A program made the translations under genes and the position numbers. This document shows, one piece after another, positions 25,443 to 34,658 of a stretch of 37,799 bases of DNA. The notes below the pieces were generated by a model. The model saw nothing but the letters and a program-made list of their open reading frames with translations, was not told the DNA's origin and did not search any database. The first letter of the stretch is position 1; the number at the start of each line of letters is the position of its first letter. This DNA comes from Sedimenticola sp. (lineage in GTDB: Bacteria > Pseudomonadota > Gammaproteobacteria > Chromatiales > Chromatiaceae), in NCBI GenBank assembly GCA_027068795.1, contig JAMOMB010000025.1:1-37799 (forward strand). Reading direction: 5' to 3'.

Positions 25443-25900
25443 GTGAACAAGCAGCCAGCGCGGCGGAAGAATCCAGCAGTCCGCCAAATGTTGATATCCC
25501 CGAAGAGCCGCCAGTAGAAGAGGCTGCTGAAACCGCAGCGTCTGAGGCAGAACCGGAGGAGGATCAGAAACCGGAACAGCCAGGGTATGAAAGCGCAGAG
25601 TTTGAATCCCTGAATGCTGATGAAACAGTGGAACCCATCGAACCCAACCTAGATGTAATTCTCAACATCCCGGTAACCCTGTCCATGCAGATTGGCAGCA
25701 CGCGCATGACCATTGAAGAGCTGATGCGCCTGAATCGCGGCTCCGTGGTAAAGCTGGATCGCCTGGCAGGGGAACCCATGGATGTGCTGGTGAACGGCAC
25801 CTTGATTGCCCACGGTGAAGTGGTGGTGGTCAATGACAAGTTCGGCATCCGCCTGCTCGATGTAATCAGCCCCGCAGAGCGGGTCAAGAAACTGCGTTGA
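25439..25900 (+). CDS. fliN: Flagellar motor switch protein FliN
   Basis: A 153-residue C-ring protein that also docks FliH at the export gate. The first 75 or so residues are an acidic, proline-rich extension of low complexity (PEEPPVEEAAETAASEAEP). The SpoA domain follows, with NPLDVILNIPVTLSMQIG-type start (here EPNLDVILNIPVTLSMQIG), then LNRGSVVKLDRLAGEPMDVL and FGIRLLDVISPAERVK. The domain is ordinary. The acidic extension varies among species and may be disordered. Starts within the fliM stop. Confidence 0.96.
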   Translation: MSEQAASAAEESSSPPNVDIPEEPPVEEAAETAASEAEPEEDQKPEQPGYESAEFESLNADETVEPIEPNLDVILNIPVTLSMQIGSTRMTIEELMRLNRGSVVKLDRLAGEPMDVLVNGTLIAHGEVVVVNDKFGIRLLDVISPAERVKKLR

Positions 25901-25906
25901 ACCAGC

Positions 25907-26359
25907 ATGGATCTTCGACCGTACAGGCTGCTTTTTCTGCTCTCGCCTTTTCCCGCGGCGGCGGAAACCCCATCACCCGCCCTGATCAGCGGAAGCGCCG
26001 TGCGCACGGATCTGGGCGCACAAATGGTGCAGGTGCTTGGCGGCCTGGGCATGGTGCTGGCCATGGTGTTGTTGCTGGCCTGGCTGGCCAAGCGCTTTGC
26101 CCATTCCCGCATGACGGGAACCCAGGGCTTGCGCCTGCTCGGCGGACTCTCTCTAGGAGCGAAAGAGCGCATCGTGCTGGTGCAGGTGGGCGATACCCAA
26201 TTGCTGGTGGGAGTGGCGCCGGGAAGGTTGCAAACCCTGCATGTGCTGGAAGAACCCATTCCATCCCGGGAATCCTCCGCAGAAGAAGTTTCCGCAAGCA
26301 GCGGCTTTGGCCGGAAGCTGTCACAACTACTCGATGAGAAAAAAGGGAAGAATGAATAA
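25907..26359 (+). CDS. fliO: Flagellar biosynthesis protein FliO
   Basis: A 150-residue membrane protein that helps assemble the FliP ring. A short hydrophobic N-terminus (about 8-20) is followed by one clear membrane helix (about 40-57, [20 protein letters not shown]). The cytosolic family segment reads [20 protein letters not shown] and [16 protein letters not shown]. Position between fliN and fliP confirms it. The stop codon is one base before the chosen fliP start. Confidence 0.92.
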   Translation: MDLRPYRLLFLLSPFPAAAETPSPALISGSAVRTDLGAQMVQVLGGLGMVLAMVLLLAWLAKRFAHSRMTGTQGLRLLGGLSLGAKERIVLVQVGDTQLLVGVAPGRLQTLHVLEEPIPSRESSAEEVSASSGFGRKLSQLLDEKKGKNE

Positions 26360-26360
26360 C

Positions 26361-27164
26361 ATGGAAACAGCATCATCCCGGAAGCGGGGAAAGCCCCTGT
26401 TGTCGAAACCCGCAGCAGCCATGATGCTCCTCGCCCAGGGATTGATAGGCCTGCTGCTGTTTGCCGGCGGCGATGCAATGGCGCAGCCGGGCCTGGCGGC
26501 AGTCACCGTTACTCCCGGCACGGATGGCAGCCAGACCTACACGGTAACCATTCAGATCCTGTTGTTGATGACCGTGTTGAGCATGCTTCCTGCCGCACTG
26601 ATCATGATGACTTCCTTTACCCGCATCATCATCGTGCTGGCAATCCTGCGCCAGGCCCTGGGCACGGCGCAGACGCCTTCCAACCAGATCCTCCTCGGCC
26701 TGGCCCTGTTTCTTTCCCTGTTCATCATGTCCCCCGTATTCGAGCAGGCGTACAAGGACGGCCTCAAACCATATCTGGACGAACAAATCGGCGCAGAACA
26801 GGCCCTGGAAAAATCAGCCGCGCCTTTTCGCCAGTTCATGCTGGATCAGACCCGTGAGGCGGATCTTCTCATGTTCACGCGGATTTCGGGCAGAAGCAGC
26901 CTGCCGGCGCGTGATGAGGTGCCGTTCTCCCTGCTGCTGCCCTCATTTGTCACCAGCGAGCTGAAAACCGCATTCCAGATCGGCTTTCTGATCTTCCTGC
27001 CGTTTCTGGTCATTGATCTGGTGGTAGCCAGCGTACTCATGGCAATGGGCATGATGATGCTTTCGCCAATGATCATCTCATTGCCGTTCAAACTGATGTT
27101 GTTCGTGCTGGTGGATGGCTGGTCGTTGATCATGGGCACCCTGGCGGCAAGTTTTTATCTTTGA
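26361..27164 (+). CDS. fliP: Flagellar type III export gate protein FliP
   Basis: A 267-residue core subunit of the FliP-FliQ-FliR export channel. A cleavable signal sequence (hydrophobic 18-37, likely cut after DAMA) is typical of FliP. The conserved body has [20 protein letters not shown], then [20 protein letters not shown], and near the end [20 protein letters not shown]. Upstream in-frame ATGs at 26334 and 26352 exist. GGGAAG (26345-26350) is at useful distance only for ATG 26361, so that start is chosen, with moderate certainty. Confidence 0.96.
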   Translation: METASSRKRGKPLLSKPAAAMMLLAQGLIGLLLFAGGDAMAQPGLAAVTVTPGTDGSQTYTVTIQILLLMTVLSMLPAALIMMTSFTRIIIVLAILRQALGTAQTPSNQILLGLALFLSLFIMSPVFEQAYKDGLKPYLDEQIGAEQALEKSAAPFRQFMLDQTREADLLMFTRISGRSSLPARDEVPFSLLLPSFVTSELKTAFQIGFLIFLPFLVIDLVVASVLMAMGMMMLSPMIISLPFKLMLFVLVDGWSLIMGTLAASFYL

Positions 27165-27221
27165 GGAACTGGAAATGACGCCTTTGTTCAAGCGGCAAGA
27201 CAACCATGGGGGCGGGGAACA

Positions 27222-27497
27222 ATGACGCCGGAATCCGTTCTTGCCGTGGGTGAAAGCGCCCTCATGGTAACCATTTTTCTTGCCGCCCCCCTGCTGCTCT
27301 CGGCATTGGCCATTGGCCTGTTCATTGGCGTACTGCAGGCCGCCACGCAGATCCAGGAAATGACCCTGAGCTTCATTCCCAAGCTTATGGTGCTGGTGGT
27401 GGCGCTGATGATAGCGGGTCCCTGGATGCTGGGGCTGATCACCGATTTCACCATCCAGTTGTTTGAGAGCATTCCGGATCTTATTGGAGGCGGCTGA
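27222..27497 (+). CDS. fliQ: Flagellar type III export gate protein FliQ
   Basis: A 91-residue protein with two membrane helices (about 15-37 and 54-75), part of the export channel. Family motif TPESVLAVGESALMV at the start and QAATQIQEMTLSFIPKL in the loop between helices are standard. A 57-base gap after fliP is the widest inside this run from fliL to fliR and holds no recognisable promoter. The Shine-Dalgarno is poor. Confidence 0.96.
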   Translation: MTPESVLAVGESALMVTIFLAAPLLLSALAIGLFIGVLQAATQIQEMTLSFIPKLMVLVVALMIAGPWMLGLITDFTIQLFESIPDLIGGG

Positions 27498-27502
27498 GGA
27501 GG

Positions 27503-28279
27503 ATGCTGAATTTTACCGGAACAGAGCTGATGGGATGGGCAGGCGGGCTGCTGTGGCCCTTTTTGCGTATCAGCGCCATGTTTGTTTCCGCGCCCATATT
27601 CTCCGCTTCCAGCCTGCCGGTACGGATACGGGTTCTGCTGGCGCTGCTCATCGCCTGGGTGCTGTTTCCCACGCTGCCGGCCACACCGGCGGTGGACCTG
27701 ATCAGCGGCGAAGCCTTCCTCATCAGTATCTATCAGGTGCTGATCGGCGTAGCCATGGGCTTCATCCTGCAAATGGTGTTTGCGGTTTTCATCATCGCCG
27801 GCCAAAGCATCGCCATGGCCATGGGGCTGGGGTTTGCTTCTGCGGTGGATCCGCAAAATGGCGTGCAGGTGCCGGTCATCAGCCAATCCCTGCTGATCAT
27901 GATCACCCTGATCTTTCTCGCCCTCGACGGGCATCTCCTGTTTCTGGAGCTGATGGCGGAAAGCTTTCAGTTGTTGCCCGTGGGCCTCCTGTATCCAGAT
28001 CCCGGCCAGTTATGGGAGCTGGCCATCTGGGGCGGTTACATGTTTGCCGGTGGGGTGCTGGTGGCGATTCCCGCGGTTACGGGCCTGCTGCTGGTGAACA
28101 TTGCTTTCGGCGTGGCGTCGAGAGCGGCTCCACAGTTGAATATCTTTGCGGTTGGTTTTCCGGTAATGATCATGACGGGTTTCGTATTACTCGTTCTGAT
28201 ACTGCCTTCGTTGACATCCCATCTGAGCGAGTTGCTGTTCGATGCCGTGGCATTGATTCGGCAGCTGCTGGCTTCATAA
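27503..28279 (+). CDS. fliR: Flagellar type III export gate protein FliR
   Basis: A 258-residue polytopic membrane protein, the single-copy subunit of the export channel that joins FlhB. About six hydrophobic stretches are visible, with the family segments RISAMFVSAPIFSASSLPVR and QAVDPQNGVQ-like VDPQNGVQVPVISQ. The start matches other FliR proteins (MLNFTGTELMGWAG). However, the purine-rich GAGGAGG directly touches ATG 27503, leaving no spacer, so translation may depend on coupling to fliQ, whose stop is 5 bases upstream. Confidence 0.95.
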   Translation: MLNFTGTELMGWAGGLLWPFLRISAMFVSAPIFSASSLPVRIRVLLALLIAWVLFPTLPATPAVDLISGEAFLISIYQVLIGVAMGFILQMVFAVFIIAGQSIAMAMGLGFASAVDPQNGVQVPVISQSLLIMITLIFLALDGHLLFLELMAESFQLLPVGLLYPDPGQLWELAIWGGYMFAGGVLVAIPAVTGLLLVNIAFGVASRAAPQLNIFAVGFPVMIMTGFVLLVLILPSLTSHLSELLFDAVALIRQLLAS

Positions 28280-28291
28280 CGAGGAGGATTT

Positions 28292-29419
28292 ATGGCCCAG
28301 GGGAACAACGGCGAAGAACGCACGGAACAACCCACGCCAAAACGCCTGCGAGAAGCAAAAGAAAAGGGGCAGGTACCGCGCTCACGGGAGCTGAACAGCA
28401 CCATTGTGCTGATGGTTTCCGCTGTCGGCCTGATGTTGCTGGGAGGCGTGTTGGTGGAGGATCTGGCCATGATCATGCGCGATGCGTTCGTTATCGAGCG
28501 TGACAAGGTCATGGATCCCGCGGCGTTGGTGCAGCAGTTTGGCGCAGTCATCGGCAAGGCCCTGTGGATACTGTCTCCGTTTCTGGCGCTGCTGGTGCTG
28601 GCGGCCATGAGTGGGCCAGTGAGCATGGGCGGATTTTCCTTCAGCACCAAGGCCATTGCCTTCAAGGGCTCAAAGATTGACCCCATCAAAGGCCTGGGGC
28701 GAATCTTCTCCGCGAAAGGTCTGATGGAGCTGGTGAAGACCCTGGCCAAGTTTCTGCTCGTCGCCGCAGTTTCCGTGCTCTTGCTCTGGTCCCTGAAAAC
28801 CGAATTGCTGTCCCTGGCCAACGAATCGCTCCGCCAGGCCATTGCACATGCGGGAACCCTGTCTGTGTGGGCTTTTCTGGCCCTAAGCTCGGTTTTGATT
28901 CTGGTGGCGGCCATGGATGTGCCGTTTCAACTCTGGCAGCACAAAAAGCAGTTGAAGATGACGCTCAAGGAGGTCAAGGATGAAAGCAAGGAAACCGAGG
29001 GCCGTCCGGAAGTAAAGGGGAAGATCCGCGCCCTGCAAAGGGAGATGTCCCAGCGGCGCATGATGGACAAGGTGCCCGACGCCGATGTGGTCATTACCAA
29101 CCCGACGCATTATGCAGTGGCGCTGTGTTATGAAAGGGAAGGGGGCGGTGCGCCGCGAGTGGTGGCCAAGGGCGCCGATCTGCTGGCCATGCGCATCAGG
29201 GAAATTGCCCGGTCTCATGATATCGCCATTGTTTCAGCGCCGCCCCTGGCGCGGGCGCTCTATGCCACTACCGAGCTGGAGCAGGAAATCCCCGCAGAAC
29301 TCTATGTCGCGGTGGCGCACATCCTGGCCTATGTGTACCAGCTGGACGCAGCCCAGGCCCGGGGTGGCGAGGAACCGACGCCGCCCACGGATCTGCCGGT
29401 GCCGGATGAATACCGGTAA
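28292..29419 (+). CDS. flhB: Flagellar export switch protein FlhB
   Basis: A 375-residue export-gate protein. The N-terminal RTEQPTPKRLREAKEKGQVP (residues 10-29) is the family signature, four membrane helices fill about 30-210, and the cytosolic domain contains the self-cleaving NPTH site (270-273) in VVITNPTHYAVAL. Cleavage there permits the FliK-triggered change from hook to filament export. Length is normal, with a short proline-rich tail. It starts 12 bases after fliR, with GAGGAGG as Shine-Dalgarno. Confidence 0.97.
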   Translation: MAQGNNGEERTEQPTPKRLREAKEKGQVPRSRELNSTIVLMVSAVGLMLLGGVLVEDLAMIMRDAFVIERDKVMDPAALVQQFGAVIGKALWILSPFLALLVLAAMSGPVSMGGFSFSTKAIAFKGSKIDPIKGLGRIFSAKGLMELVKTLAKFLLVAAVSVLLLWSLKTELLSLANESLRQAIAHAGTLSVWAFLALSSVLILVAAMDVPFQLWQHKKQLKMTLKEVKDESKETEGRPEVKGKIRALQREMSQRRMMDKVPDADVVITNPTHYAVALCYEREGGGAPRVVAKGADLLAMRIREIARSHDIAIVSAPPLARALYATTELEQEIPAELYVAVAHILAYVYQLDAAQARGGEEPTPPTDLPVPDEYR

Positions 29420-29452
29420 TCGAACAACAGCCACACCGAAGAGTACGGAAAT

Positions 29453-31552
29453 ATGCAAACTCAAGCCTTGATGGGAAATCTGAAAACCCTCCACCACAGC
29501 GGTCTGGGCACGCCCATTCTGCTGGTGGTGATGTTGTCCATGATGGTGCTTCCCCTGCCGCCCATGGCGCTGGACATCCTCTTCACCTTCAATATCGCCA
29601 TTGCATTGATGGTGATCCTGGTGGTGTTGTATACCCATCGTCCCCTGGATTTCGCAGTCTTTCCCACGGTGTTGCTGGTGGCAACCCTGCTGCGCCTGTC
29701 CCTGAATGTGGCCTCTACCCGGGTAGTGCTGCTGGAAGGCCACAACGGTACGGATGCGGCGGGCAAGGTGATCCAGGCGTTTGGCGAATTCGTGGTGGGC
29801 GGCAACTACGCCGTGGGTCTGATCGTGTTCGCCATCATCACCATCATCAACTTCGTGGTGGTCACCAAGGGCGCGGGAAGGATCTCCGAAGTCAGCGCCA
29901 GGTTTACCCTGGACGCCATGCCCGGCAAGCAGATGGCGGTGGATGCCGACCTCAATTCCGGGCTTATCACCCAGGAACAGGCCCGCGCCAGGCGAGAGGA
30001 AATCGCCAGCGAGGCGGATTTCTATGGCTCCATGGATGGCGCCAGCAAGTTTGTTCGCGGCGACGCCATTGCCGGCATCCTGATTCTCATCATCAATGTG
30101 GTGGGAGGACTGGCAATCGGCATGGCGCAGCATGATCTGTCGTTTTCCCAGGCATCCCATAACTATGCACTGCTGACCATCGGTGACGGCCTGGTGGCGC
30201 AGATTCCTTCCCTGGTGCTGTCCACCGCGGCGGCGATTATCGTCACCCGGGTTGCGGCTGCCAAGGATATGGGGCAGCAGGTCAATGACCAGCTTTTCAA
30301 CAGCCCCAAGGCGTTGGCGGTTACGGCGCTCATCATCGGCACCCTGGGTCTGGTGCCGGGTATGCCCAACTTTGTGTTTCTGATGTTGGCGCTGATCTTT
30401 GCCATCGGCGCCTGGCTGGTTTACAGCAAGCAGCAAAAAGGCGTGGCGGAAGCGGAGCAGGAAGAGGAAGTTGCAACACAGGAAGCCGGCGAGACAGACC
30501 TGAGCTGGGAAGAAGTGGCCCAGGTGGACACCGTGGGCCTGGAAGTAGGCTACAGACTGATTCCATTGCTGGATAAAGACCAAGGCGGGCAGCTCATGGC
30601 GCGGATCAAGGGAGTGCGCCGCAAGCTGTCCCAGGAACTGGGCTTCCTGGTGCCTGCGGTGCATATCCGCGACAATTTGGAGCTGGCTCCCGGCGCTTAC
30701 CGCATCACCCTCATGGGCGTACCCGTGGGGGAGGCCGAGGTGTATCCGGACCGGGAGCTCGCCATCAACCCCGGCCAGGTCTATGGAGAATTGAAGGGCA
30801 TCCACACCCGGGATCCCGCATTCGACCTGGAAGCGGTCTGGATCGAACCTTCGCAACGGGATGAAGCGCAGGCCCTGGGCTACACCGTAGTGGATACCAG
30901 CACGGTGATTGCAACCCACCTGAGTCATTTGCTGCAACAGCATGCGCATGAACTCCTTGGCTATGAAGAAGTGCAGCAACTGCTGGATCTGCTGGCGCGC
31001 AATTCTCCCAAACTGGTGGAGGATCTGGTGCCCAAGCTGATTCCCCTGGGCACCCTGCTGAAGGTGTTGCAGAACCTGCTTTGGGAAGGCGTCCCCATCC
31101 GTGATATGCGCACAATTGCAGAAACTTTGGCGGAGCATGGGCGGGAAAGTCAAAACGCTGACGCCTTGACTGCGGCTGTGCGGCGGGCGCTCTCTAGACA
31201 AATATTTCAGCAAATCAATGGAATGAAAGATGAACTTAAAGTAATTACTCTTGATCCTCAATTGGAACAGATCTTGCAGCAAACTATTCAGGGCGCCCAG
31301 GAAGGCGGTATGGGCATGGAGCCGGGACTCGTGGACAGATTGATGACAGACATGAAAGAAATGGTGCAAAAACAGGAAATGACCGGGGAGACCGCAGTGC
31401 TCCTGGTGAGCCCCGGGCTTCGGGCATTGCTGTCGCGCCTGCTCAGAAGCGCGCTTCCCAGTCTCCATGTCATTTCCTATGACGAAGTGCCCGACAGCAA
31501 ACAAATCATGGTAACGGGAAATGTCGGGCGCCAGCTGGAACAGACCGGATGA
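29453..31552 (+). CDS. flhA: Flagellar export gate protein FlhA
   Basis: A 699-residue protein forming the nonameric export gate. The first ~335 residues hold about eight membrane helices, with the FHIPEP-type segments LLRLSLNVASTRVVLLEGH and then NFVVVTKGAGRISEVSARFT. The cytosolic part (about 360-699) docks chaperone-substrate complexes and includes LLVSPGLRALLSRLLR near the end. Length and motifs are normal. It begins 33 bases after flhB, with no separate promoter seen. Confidence 0.98.
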   Translation: MQTQALMGNLKTLHHSGLGTPILLVVMLSMMVLPLPPMALDILFTFNIAIALMVILVVLYTHRPLDFAVFPTVLLVATLLRLSLNVASTRVVLLEGHNGTDAAGKVIQAFGEFVVGGNYAVGLIVFAIITIINFVVVTKGAGRISEVSARFTLDAMPGKQMAVDADLNSGLITQEQARARREEIASEADFYGSMDGASKFVRGDAIAGILILIINVVGGLAIGMAQHDLSFSQASHNYALLTIGDGLVAQIPSLVLSTAAAIIVTRVAAAKDMGQQVNDQLFNSPKALAVTALIIGTLGLVPGMPNFVFLMLALIFAIGAWLVYSKQQKGVAEAEQEEEVATQEAGETDLSWEEVAQVDTVGLEVGYRLIPLLDKDQGGQLMARIKGVRRKLSQELGFLVPAVHIRDNLELAPGAYRITLMGVPVGEAEVYPDRELAINPGQVYGELKGIHTRDPAFDLEAVWIEPSQRDEAQALGYTVVDTSTVIATHLSHLLQQHAHELLGYEEVQQLLDLLARNSPKLVEDLVPKLIPLGTLLKVLQNLLWEGVPIRDMRTIAETLAEHGRESQNADALTAAVRRALSRQIFQQINGMKDELKVITLDPQLEQILQQTIQGAQEGGMGMEPGLVDRLMTDMKEMVQKQEMTGETAVLLVSPGLRALLSRLLRSALPSLHVISYDEVPDSKQIMVTGNVGRQLEQTG

Positions 31553-31574
31553 GAACGAAACAGGTAACAGAATC

Positions 31575-32819
31575 ATGAAGATGAAACGCTATTTTGCCCC
31601 GGATATGCGCCAGGCAATCCGCAAGGTCAGAGAGGATCAAGGCCCCAATGCGGTAATTCTCTCCAACCGCAAGGTCACTGGCGGCGTGGAGATCATTGCG
31701 GCGCTGGATTATGACGAGGCCCTGGTGAATCAAGCCCTGGGCGCCCATGAGGGGAAAAAAAACAAGGCTGCGGCAAATGCTTATACATCACCCTATGCCG
31801 AAGCCGAAGGGCGCGGGGAAATGCGAGGCAGGGAAGATGCCGGGTGGGATTTTCCCGGCTATGCCGATGCGCAGGCTGATTCCTCTTCCCTGGAAAGCAT
31901 ACAAAAGGAACTCAAGGCGCTGCGCAGTTTTATGGAAGCGCCGCTGTTGCAGTTTGGCTGGGGTGAAATGCGCAAGGTGCAGCCTTTACGGGCCAACTTG
32001 CTCAAGCGCCTGATGGCCCTGGGGCTGGCCCCGGATTTGTGCCGGGAAATCGTGGAGCAGGTGGTCAGTCATGGACAAATCGACAATGGCTGGGCGGAAT
32101 CCCTGAAACTGCTTGCCGGCATGGTGCCGGTGGCCGATGACGACCTTCTGCATGACGGCGGCGTGATCGCCCTGGTGGGGCCTACCGGCGTGGGCAAGAC
32201 CACTACCGTGGCCAAGCTTGCAGCGCGTTTTGCCCTGCGCCACGGGCGACGCCATGTGGCCCTGGTGACCACGGACAGCTACCGTATCGGCGCTCATGAA
32301 CAACTGCGCACCTATGGCCGCATCCTGGGCATCCCCGTGCAGACGGCAGGCGACCGTGATGAGCTGGCGGCGGTACTCAACCATGCGCAGGATCGCAAGC
32401 TGGTGCTCATTGATACAGCGGGAGTAAGCCAGCGGGATCTGCATCTGATGGAAAAACTTTCCAGCCTCAGCCTGGGAGAGCAACGCATCCGCAACTACCT
32501 GGTGCTTTCCGCCACCGGACAGACCCAGGTGCAAAATGAAGTCATCAAGTCCTTCCGCAAGGCAGGCCTGCACCGCTGCATTCTGACCAAAATGGATGAG
32601 GCCAGCAACCTGGGCGGCACTCTGGCCACCTTAATCCAGCACGGCCTACCCGCAGCCTATATTGCGGACGGCCAGCAAGTGCCCGATGATCTGCATCCCG
32701 CCCGGGCGGAAAAACTGGTGAAGCATGCCGTGGGCTTGATGCAGCAAAAGGAAGAGTCACTGGCGGAAGAGGCCCTGGCATTCAATTTTGGAGGACTTGT
32801 CGCAAATGCTCACACCTAA
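31575..32819 (+). CDS. flhF: Polar flagellum placement GTPase FlhF
   Basis: A 414-residue SRP-type GTPase that sets the polar site of flagellum assembly. The N-terminal basic domain starts MKMKRYFAPDMRQAIRKVRE. The NG domain carries G1 GPTGVGKTTT (202-211), then VTTDSYRIGAHEQLRTYGRI in the insertion region, DTAG-type switch LIDTAGVSQRD, and TKMDEASNLGG as G4. Start ATG 31575 lies 9 bases after AGGT (31562-31565); an earlier in-frame ATG at 31521 is inside flhA and less likely. Its presence indicates a polar flagellum. The 3' end overlaps fleN by 14 bases. Confidence 0.96.
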   Translation: MKMKRYFAPDMRQAIRKVREDQGPNAVILSNRKVTGGVEIIAALDYDEALVNQALGAHEGKKNKAAANAYTSPYAEAEGRGEMRGREDAGWDFPGYADAQADSSSLESIQKELKALRSFMEAPLLQFGWGEMRKVQPLRANLLKRLMALGLAPDLCREIVEQVVSHGQIDNGWAESLKLLAGMVPVADDDLLHDGGVIALVGPTGVGKTTTVAKLAARFALRHGRRHVALVTTDSYRIGAHEQLRTYGRILGIPVQTAGDRDELAAVLNHAQDRKLVLIDTAGVSQRDLHLMEKLSSLSLGEQRIRNYLVLSATGQTQVQNEVIKSFRKAGLHRCILTKMDEASNLGGTLATLIQHGLPAAYIADGQQVPDDLHPARAEKLVKHAVGLMQQKEESLAEEALAFNFGGLVANAHT

Positions 32820-33711
32820 CACCAGCCTGCAACAGGGCAACCACCGCGACCAGGCAACAGGACTAAGAAGAATGACACAACCCAGACCAGTAAAAGTGAT
32901 CGCCATTACCGGAGGCAAGGGCGGTGTGGGGAAAACCAACGTGGCCGTGAACATGGCCATGGCCCTGGCCGGCGATGGAAAAAAAGTGATGCTGCTGGAT
33001 GCGGATTTCGGCCTGGCGAATGTGGATGTACAACTGGGGTTGAGCCCGGAATACGATCTTTCCCACCTCATCGCCGGCGAAAGAAATCTGGAAGAAATCA
33101 TCGTCGAGGGCCCCCGGGGAATCAAGATCATTCCCGCTTCTTCGGGCATTGCCCGCATGGCGAACCTGAGCCAGGCGGAGCATGCCGGGGTTATCCGCGC
33201 CTTCAGTGAACTCAGTTATGACGTGGACTATCTTCTGGTGGATACAGCCGCCGGCATTTCCGACGGGGTGGTGAGTTTCTGCCGCGCCTCCCATGAGGTA
33301 ATCGTCGTGGTATGTGATGAACCTGCCTCCATAACAGACGCCTACGCCCTGATCAAGGTCATGAACCGGGAACATGGCGTGGATCATTTCCATGTGCTGG
33401 CGAACATGGCTCATACCGCCAGGGAAGGGCATGAGCTGTACAACAAGCTGGCGCTGGCTGCGGATCATTTTCTGGACACCACCCTGACCTATCTGGGCGT
33501 CGTTCCCCAGGATGAACGTCTGAGAAAGGCGGTGCAGAAACAGCGCGCAGTGGTGGATCTGTATCCCGGAAGCCCCTCGGCCACGGCGTTCAAAAAGATC
33601 GCGGGTAATGTGGAAAAATGGCCGGGAGCCCGCAATGCAAGCGGTCAGCTGGAGTTTTTCGTCGAGCGGCTGATCAACGTCGAACAGGAATTGATTGGAG
33701 TAAAACCATGA
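32806..33711 (+). CDS. fleN: Flagellar number regulator FleN/FlhG (MinD-like ATPase)
   Basis: A 301-residue MinD/ParA-type ATPase that limits flagellar number. Deviant Walker A GGKGGVGKTN lies at 36-45, DADFGLANVD in switch I, and LLVDTAAGIS in switch II. The N-terminal DQATGLRRM (15-23) matches the DQAxGLR activator helix by which FlhG stimulates the FlhF GTPase; keeping it requires a start at ATG 32806 rather than ATG 32872. GGAGG (32790-32794) precedes 32806 by 11 bases. In Pseudomonas FleN also restrains FleQ, which is not encoded in this window. The start is inside flhF, and the stop overlaps fliA. Confidence 0.95.
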   Translation: MLTPNTSLQQGNHRDQATGLRRMTQPRPVKVIAITGGKGGVGKTNVAVNMAMALAGDGKKVMLLDADFGLANVDVQLGLSPEYDLSHLIAGERNLEEIIVEGPRGIKIIPASSGIARMANLSQAEHAGVIRAFSELSYDVDYLLVDTAAGISDGVVSFCRASHEVIVVVCDEPASITDAYALIKVMNREHGVDHFHVLANMAHTAREGHELYNKLALAADHFLDTTLTYLGVVPQDERLRKAVQKQRAVVDLYPGSPSATAFKKIAGNVEKWPGARNASGQLEFFVERLINVEQELIGVKP

Positions 33712-34445
33712 ATATGGCAGCCATTTACCAGGAAGCTTCGGAACAGCTCAGCTATGAGGAAATGGTTGCCAAACACATGCCTCTGGTCAAGCGGGTTGCC
33801 TATCATCTGATGGCGCGCATGCCCAATAGCGTACAACTGGACGATCTGGTTCAGGCAGGTATGGTCGGCCTGCTGGAGGCCATGCAGAACTATGACGCCT
33901 CCAAGGGCGCCAGTTTCGAAACCTATGCGCGCATTCGTATTCGCGGCTCCATGATCGATGAAGTGCGCCGCGGCGACTGGACACCACGCTCGGTGTACCA
34001 CAAGGCCCGCTTGCTGGCCGAGGCAACGCGCACGGTTGAAGCCCGCGAGCACCGGGCCGCACGCGATGAGGAAGTCGCTGCGGAACTGGGGCTGGATCTT
34101 GCGTCCTATAACAAGATCCTCACCGATACCAACGGCTGCCATGTATTGAGCTATGATGACCTGAGCGCCGACAGCTGGATGACCGATGATGAAGACCAGC
34201 CCGAAACCGGACCACTTCCGGAGCTGCAAAAAAACCTGTTCAAGGAAGGGCTGGCCGAAGCCATTGCCAATCTGCCGGAGCGGGAGAAGATGGTGCTTTC
34301 CCTCTATTATGATGACGAATTCAACCTGCGGGAAATTGGCGAAGTGCTGGGCGTGAGCGAAGCCAGAATCTGCCAGATCCATGCCCAGGCGCTCACCCGG
34401 CTTCGCTCCAAAATGCGGGACTGGGTCGGCGGAGACGATGACTAG
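33708..34445 (+). CDS. fliA: Flagellar sigma factor FliA (sigma28)
   Basis: A 245-residue sigma factor for late flagellar genes. Region 2 (about 20-95) has LVKRVAYHLMARMPNSVQLD, then DDLVQAGMVGLLEA and SFETYARIRIRGSMIDEVR. Region 3 has TPRSVYHKARLL, and region 4 has LPEREKMVLSLYYDDEFNL, then REIGEVLGVSEARICQIHAQAL as the helix-turn-helix in two parts. Start ATG 33708, with GGAG just upstream, overlaps the fleN stop. It should recognise the promoters at 990-1016 and perhaps 35943-35969. In many relatives cheY and cheZ come next; here they do not. Confidence 0.97.
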   Translation: MNMAAIYQEASEQLSYEEMVAKHMPLVKRVAYHLMARMPNSVQLDDLVQAGMVGLLEAMQNYDASKGASFETYARIRIRGSMIDEVRRGDWTPRSVYHKARLLAEATRTVEAREHRAARDEEVAAELGLDLASYNKILTDTNGCHVLSYDDLSADSWMTDDEDQPETGPLPELQKNLFKEGLAEAIANLPEREKMVLSLYYDDEFNLREIGEVLGVSEARICQIHAQALTRLRSKMRDWVGGDDD

Positions 34446-34477
34446 ACAATGCAAGCAGAGCCACCGGGGCGGATATC

Positions 34478-34642
34478 ATGGCTGATCCGGTCATCAAACC
34501 CCTGTTGCCCGTCTGGCCCATAGCGCCTACACTACCCGCAGGCAAGGAATCCCGGCGGGAGAAGCCCGTACAGGAACGCCCTGCTTCCAGCAGCAGCAAA
34601 AAAAAGAAGGATGGGCGCAAACACATTGATTTGTATGCCTGA
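34478..34642 (+). CDS. Small 54-codon ORF after fliA, unrecognised
   Basis: An open frame of 54 codons from ATG 34478 to TGA 34640-34642, with a purine-rich GGGGCGGA about 4 bases before the ATG. The protein is proline-rich at its start (PLLPVWPIAPTLP), then strongly basic and serine-rich, and ends KKKKDGRKHIDLYA. No membrane helix or cysteine. The gap between fliA and the next gene is filled almost exactly, which suggests real coding. I do not recognise a function. A chance frame remains possible. Confidence 0.5.
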   Translation: MADPVIKPLLPVWPIAPTLPAGKESRREKPVQERPASSSSKKKKDGRKHIDLYA

Positions 34643-34658
34643 TTCAGGGAATTGATCC

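Noticed and set aside
29234-31576. 780-codon open frame on the minus strand opposite flhA
   Set aside because: It mirrors flhA codon bias (His/Gln/Gly-rich translation, no family features, no RBS context) and is a shadow of a secure gene.
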